Shown here in pieces: positions 5,985-6,985 of a DNA stretch of 6,985 nt. Source of the DNA: Lachnospiraceae bacterium (GTDB taxonomy: Bacteria > Bacillota > Clostridia > Lachnospirales > Lachnospiraceae). How positions within the stretch are numbered: position 1 is the first letter of the stretch; each line of letters begins with the position of its first letter. Both the position numbers and the translations under genes were made by a program. The stretch is from assembly GCA_022798035.1 (NCBI GenBank), contig JAAWLS010000127.1, positions 1-6,985 of the forward strand. The letters are read 5' to 3'. The notes under the pieces are model-generated. The model was not told where the DNA came from, did no database searches, and was given only the letters and a program-made list of their open reading frames with translations.

Positions 5985-6670
5985 GCGTTTCGGCACTCCT
6001 TATCCCACAGATATCCCATTCCCCTGACATTTTTGATGTACTCCGGTCTGGAAATATCCGGCTCTATTTTCTCCCGCAGCCTTCGGATATTCACCGCAAT
6101 GGTGTTTTCATCCACAAAATCTCCCTCCGCGTCAAACAGCTGTTCCAACAGCTGTTTTTTCGATAAAATCTGCCTGGGATGCTCCATAAAAATCCGCAGC
6201 ATCTTCCATTCATTTTTTGTGAGGCTTATCTCTTTTCCGAAAGCCAGTACCCGCATCTCTTTCACATAAAAACAGATATTTCCAGATTCCAGCCTCTCCT
6301 GTTCTGTTCCCTGTTGTTTCTTAAAATAGGCGGATACTTTCAGCATCAGAACCGACAGGCTGAAAGGCTTTGTGACATAGTCGTCCCCTCCCGCTTCATA
6401 CCCCATAACCTGGTCAATTTCCTGGTCTAAAGCCGTGAGAAAAATAATATGGAGACTGCTCTCTTCCCGGATTTTTTTCACAAAATCCAACCCGTTTCCA
6501 TCCGGAAGTCCCACATCGCAAATCATAAGCTGAAAATTTTTCCTGTGAAAAGCTGTTTCGGCCTCCGCCACAGTACGGCAGGCAGTCACGTCATACCCTT
6601 CTTTCTCCAATTGAAAGGCAATCCCTCTGTTGATACTTTCATCATCTTCCAGCAATAATATCTGTGCCAT
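5981..6670 (-). CDS. OmpR/PhoB-family response regulator
   Basis: This cytoplasmic transcription factor is activated by phosphorylation from the adjacent kinase. The 229 residues comprise a receiver domain (about 1-118) and a winged-helix DNA-binding domain (about 127-225). Receiver landmarks are the acidic pair Asp9-Asp10, phospho-acceptor Asp52 in MICDVGLPDG, Thr79, and Lys101-Pro102 in YVTKPF. The effector domain has the recognition-helix region NTIAVNIRRLREKIE (189-203) and the wing motif VRGMGYLW (215-222). The ATG at 6670 is preceded by AAGGGAG at a spacing of about 6 bases. The gene starts 33 bases after the PhoU-domain gene ends, so the two may be co-transcribed. Likely targets are its own region and the downstream ABC transporter operon, given the TNACA-N4-TGTAA-type dyad at 4333-4348. 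Receiver-domain homology alone cannot distinguish a BceR-like from a PhoB-like role. Confidence 0.95.
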   Translation of the reverse strand: MAQILLLEDDESINRGIAFQLEKEGYDVTACRTVAEAETAFHRKNFQLMICDVGLPDGNGLDFVKKIREESSLHIIFLTALDQEIDQVMGYEAGGDDYVTKPFSLSVLMLKVSAYFKKQQGTEQERLESGNICFYVKEMRVLAFGKEISLTKNEWKMLRIFMEHPRQILSKKQLLEQLFDAEGDFVDENTIAVNIRRLREKIEPDISRPEYIKNVRGMGYLWDKECRNA

Positions 6671-6703
6671 AGCGGTCTCCCTTCCCTGTAAATTCTGTCC
6701 TTC

Positions 6704-6985
6704 TCACTCTATCATATCCATCTCCAGCATCTCCTGAGCGATATCCAGAGCATGGTCGCCAATCCGCTCAAAGTCTGTCAGCATTTCCGAGTATACAATA
6801 CAGGCCTCCTCTGAACAAATCCCCTGCTTGATTCTATCCATATGAGCCTTCCGAAATTGCAATGTCATATCATCAATATCATGTTCTAACTGTGCAAGGC
6901 GCCTCATCCATTCCGCGCTTCCCCTGTTTTCCTTTTCCAATGTCTCAAATGTCACCTGAAGCACCTGTTCCATCCGTTCCATCTC
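6704..6985 (-). CDS. PhoU-domain protein, C-terminal end (Na/Pi cotransporter tail or PhoU), truncated by window edge
   Basis: The reading frame is open to the right edge, so only the last 93 residues are visible. They form a helical PhoU-like repeat. The signature LTDFERIGDHALDIA (6737-6781) carries the acidic and histidine residues typical of PhoU metal-binding helices, and an earlier acidic stretch EHDIDDMTLQFRKAH precedes it. In clostridia such tails are common at the C-terminus of Na/Pi-cotransporter-family membrane proteins as well as in free-standing PhoU. The stretch GICSEEACIVYSEMLTDFERIGDHA favours the cotransporter type in my judgement, but the membrane part lies outside the window. 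Family knowledge places either protein in phosphate uptake or its control. Only 33 bases separate it from the response regulator gene. Confidence 0.75.
   Translation of the reverse strand, partial: EMERMEQVLQVTFETLEKENRGSAEWMRRLAQLEHDIDDMTLQFRKAHMDRIKQGICSEEACIVYSEMLTDFERIGDHALDIAQEMLEMDMIE

Noticed and set aside
5985..5996. GTG start at 5996 for the histidine kinase
   Set aside because: The AAGGAG overlaps this GTG, leaving no spacing. ATG 5984 has better spacing and overlaps the regulator stop as ATGA.
1..6985. CRISPR arrays, tRNA or rRNA genes, insertion sequences, riboswitches
   Set aside because: I read both strands and found no regularly spaced repeats, no cloverleaf-like or rRNA-like sequence, no transposase motifs and no recognisable riboswitch core.

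Overview
The window looks like the chromosome of a Gram-positive clostridium, most likely Lachnospiraceae. The signs are moderate GC content, strong AGGAGG-type ribosome binding sites, tightly overlapping ATGA gene junctions, clostridial-style FtsX permease and histidine kinase sequences, and a HicB-type antitoxin remnant. Every intact gene lies on the minus strand, so transcription runs from the right edge to the left edge.

In transcription order: (1) the C-terminal end of a PhoU-domain protein (6704-6985, cut by the window edge); (2) an OmpR/PhoB-family response regulator (5981-6670); (3) its partner membrane histidine kinase (4746-5984), joined by an ATGA overlap and closed by a hairpin terminator (about 4695-4741); (4) a 510-base intergenic region with a broken hicB antitoxin remnant on the plus strand (4402-4715) and a likely controlled promoter for the next operon; (5) an ABC transporter ATPase (3555-4229) and its FtsX-type permease (1075-3558), again joined by an ATGA overlap; (6) a 228-base gap with a very long RNA hairpin (992-1054); (7) the first 282 codons of a large adenylation-domain enzyme, probably an NRPS or NRPS-like protein (1-846, cut by the left edge).

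Items 2, 3 and 5 form a classic sensing-and-efflux module. The kinase senses an envelope signal and phosphorylates the regulator, which then switches on the neighbouring transporter. The promoter region holds a perfect dyad, CTTACA-TTTT-TGTAAG, that contains the TNACA-N4-TGTAA pattern described for BceR-like regulators. This makes autogenous wiring of the module plausible. The proteins are not a textbook Bce module, however: the permease has two FtsX cores and two large extracellular domains, and the kinase has a roughly 66-residue external loop.

No clearly new system is evident. The most interesting points are the operator-like dyad, the 28-bp hairpin whose G-U pairs favour the minus-strand transcript, the hicB fossil next to the promoter, and an adenylation domain that lacks the usual aspartate for binding the amino group of an amino acid.
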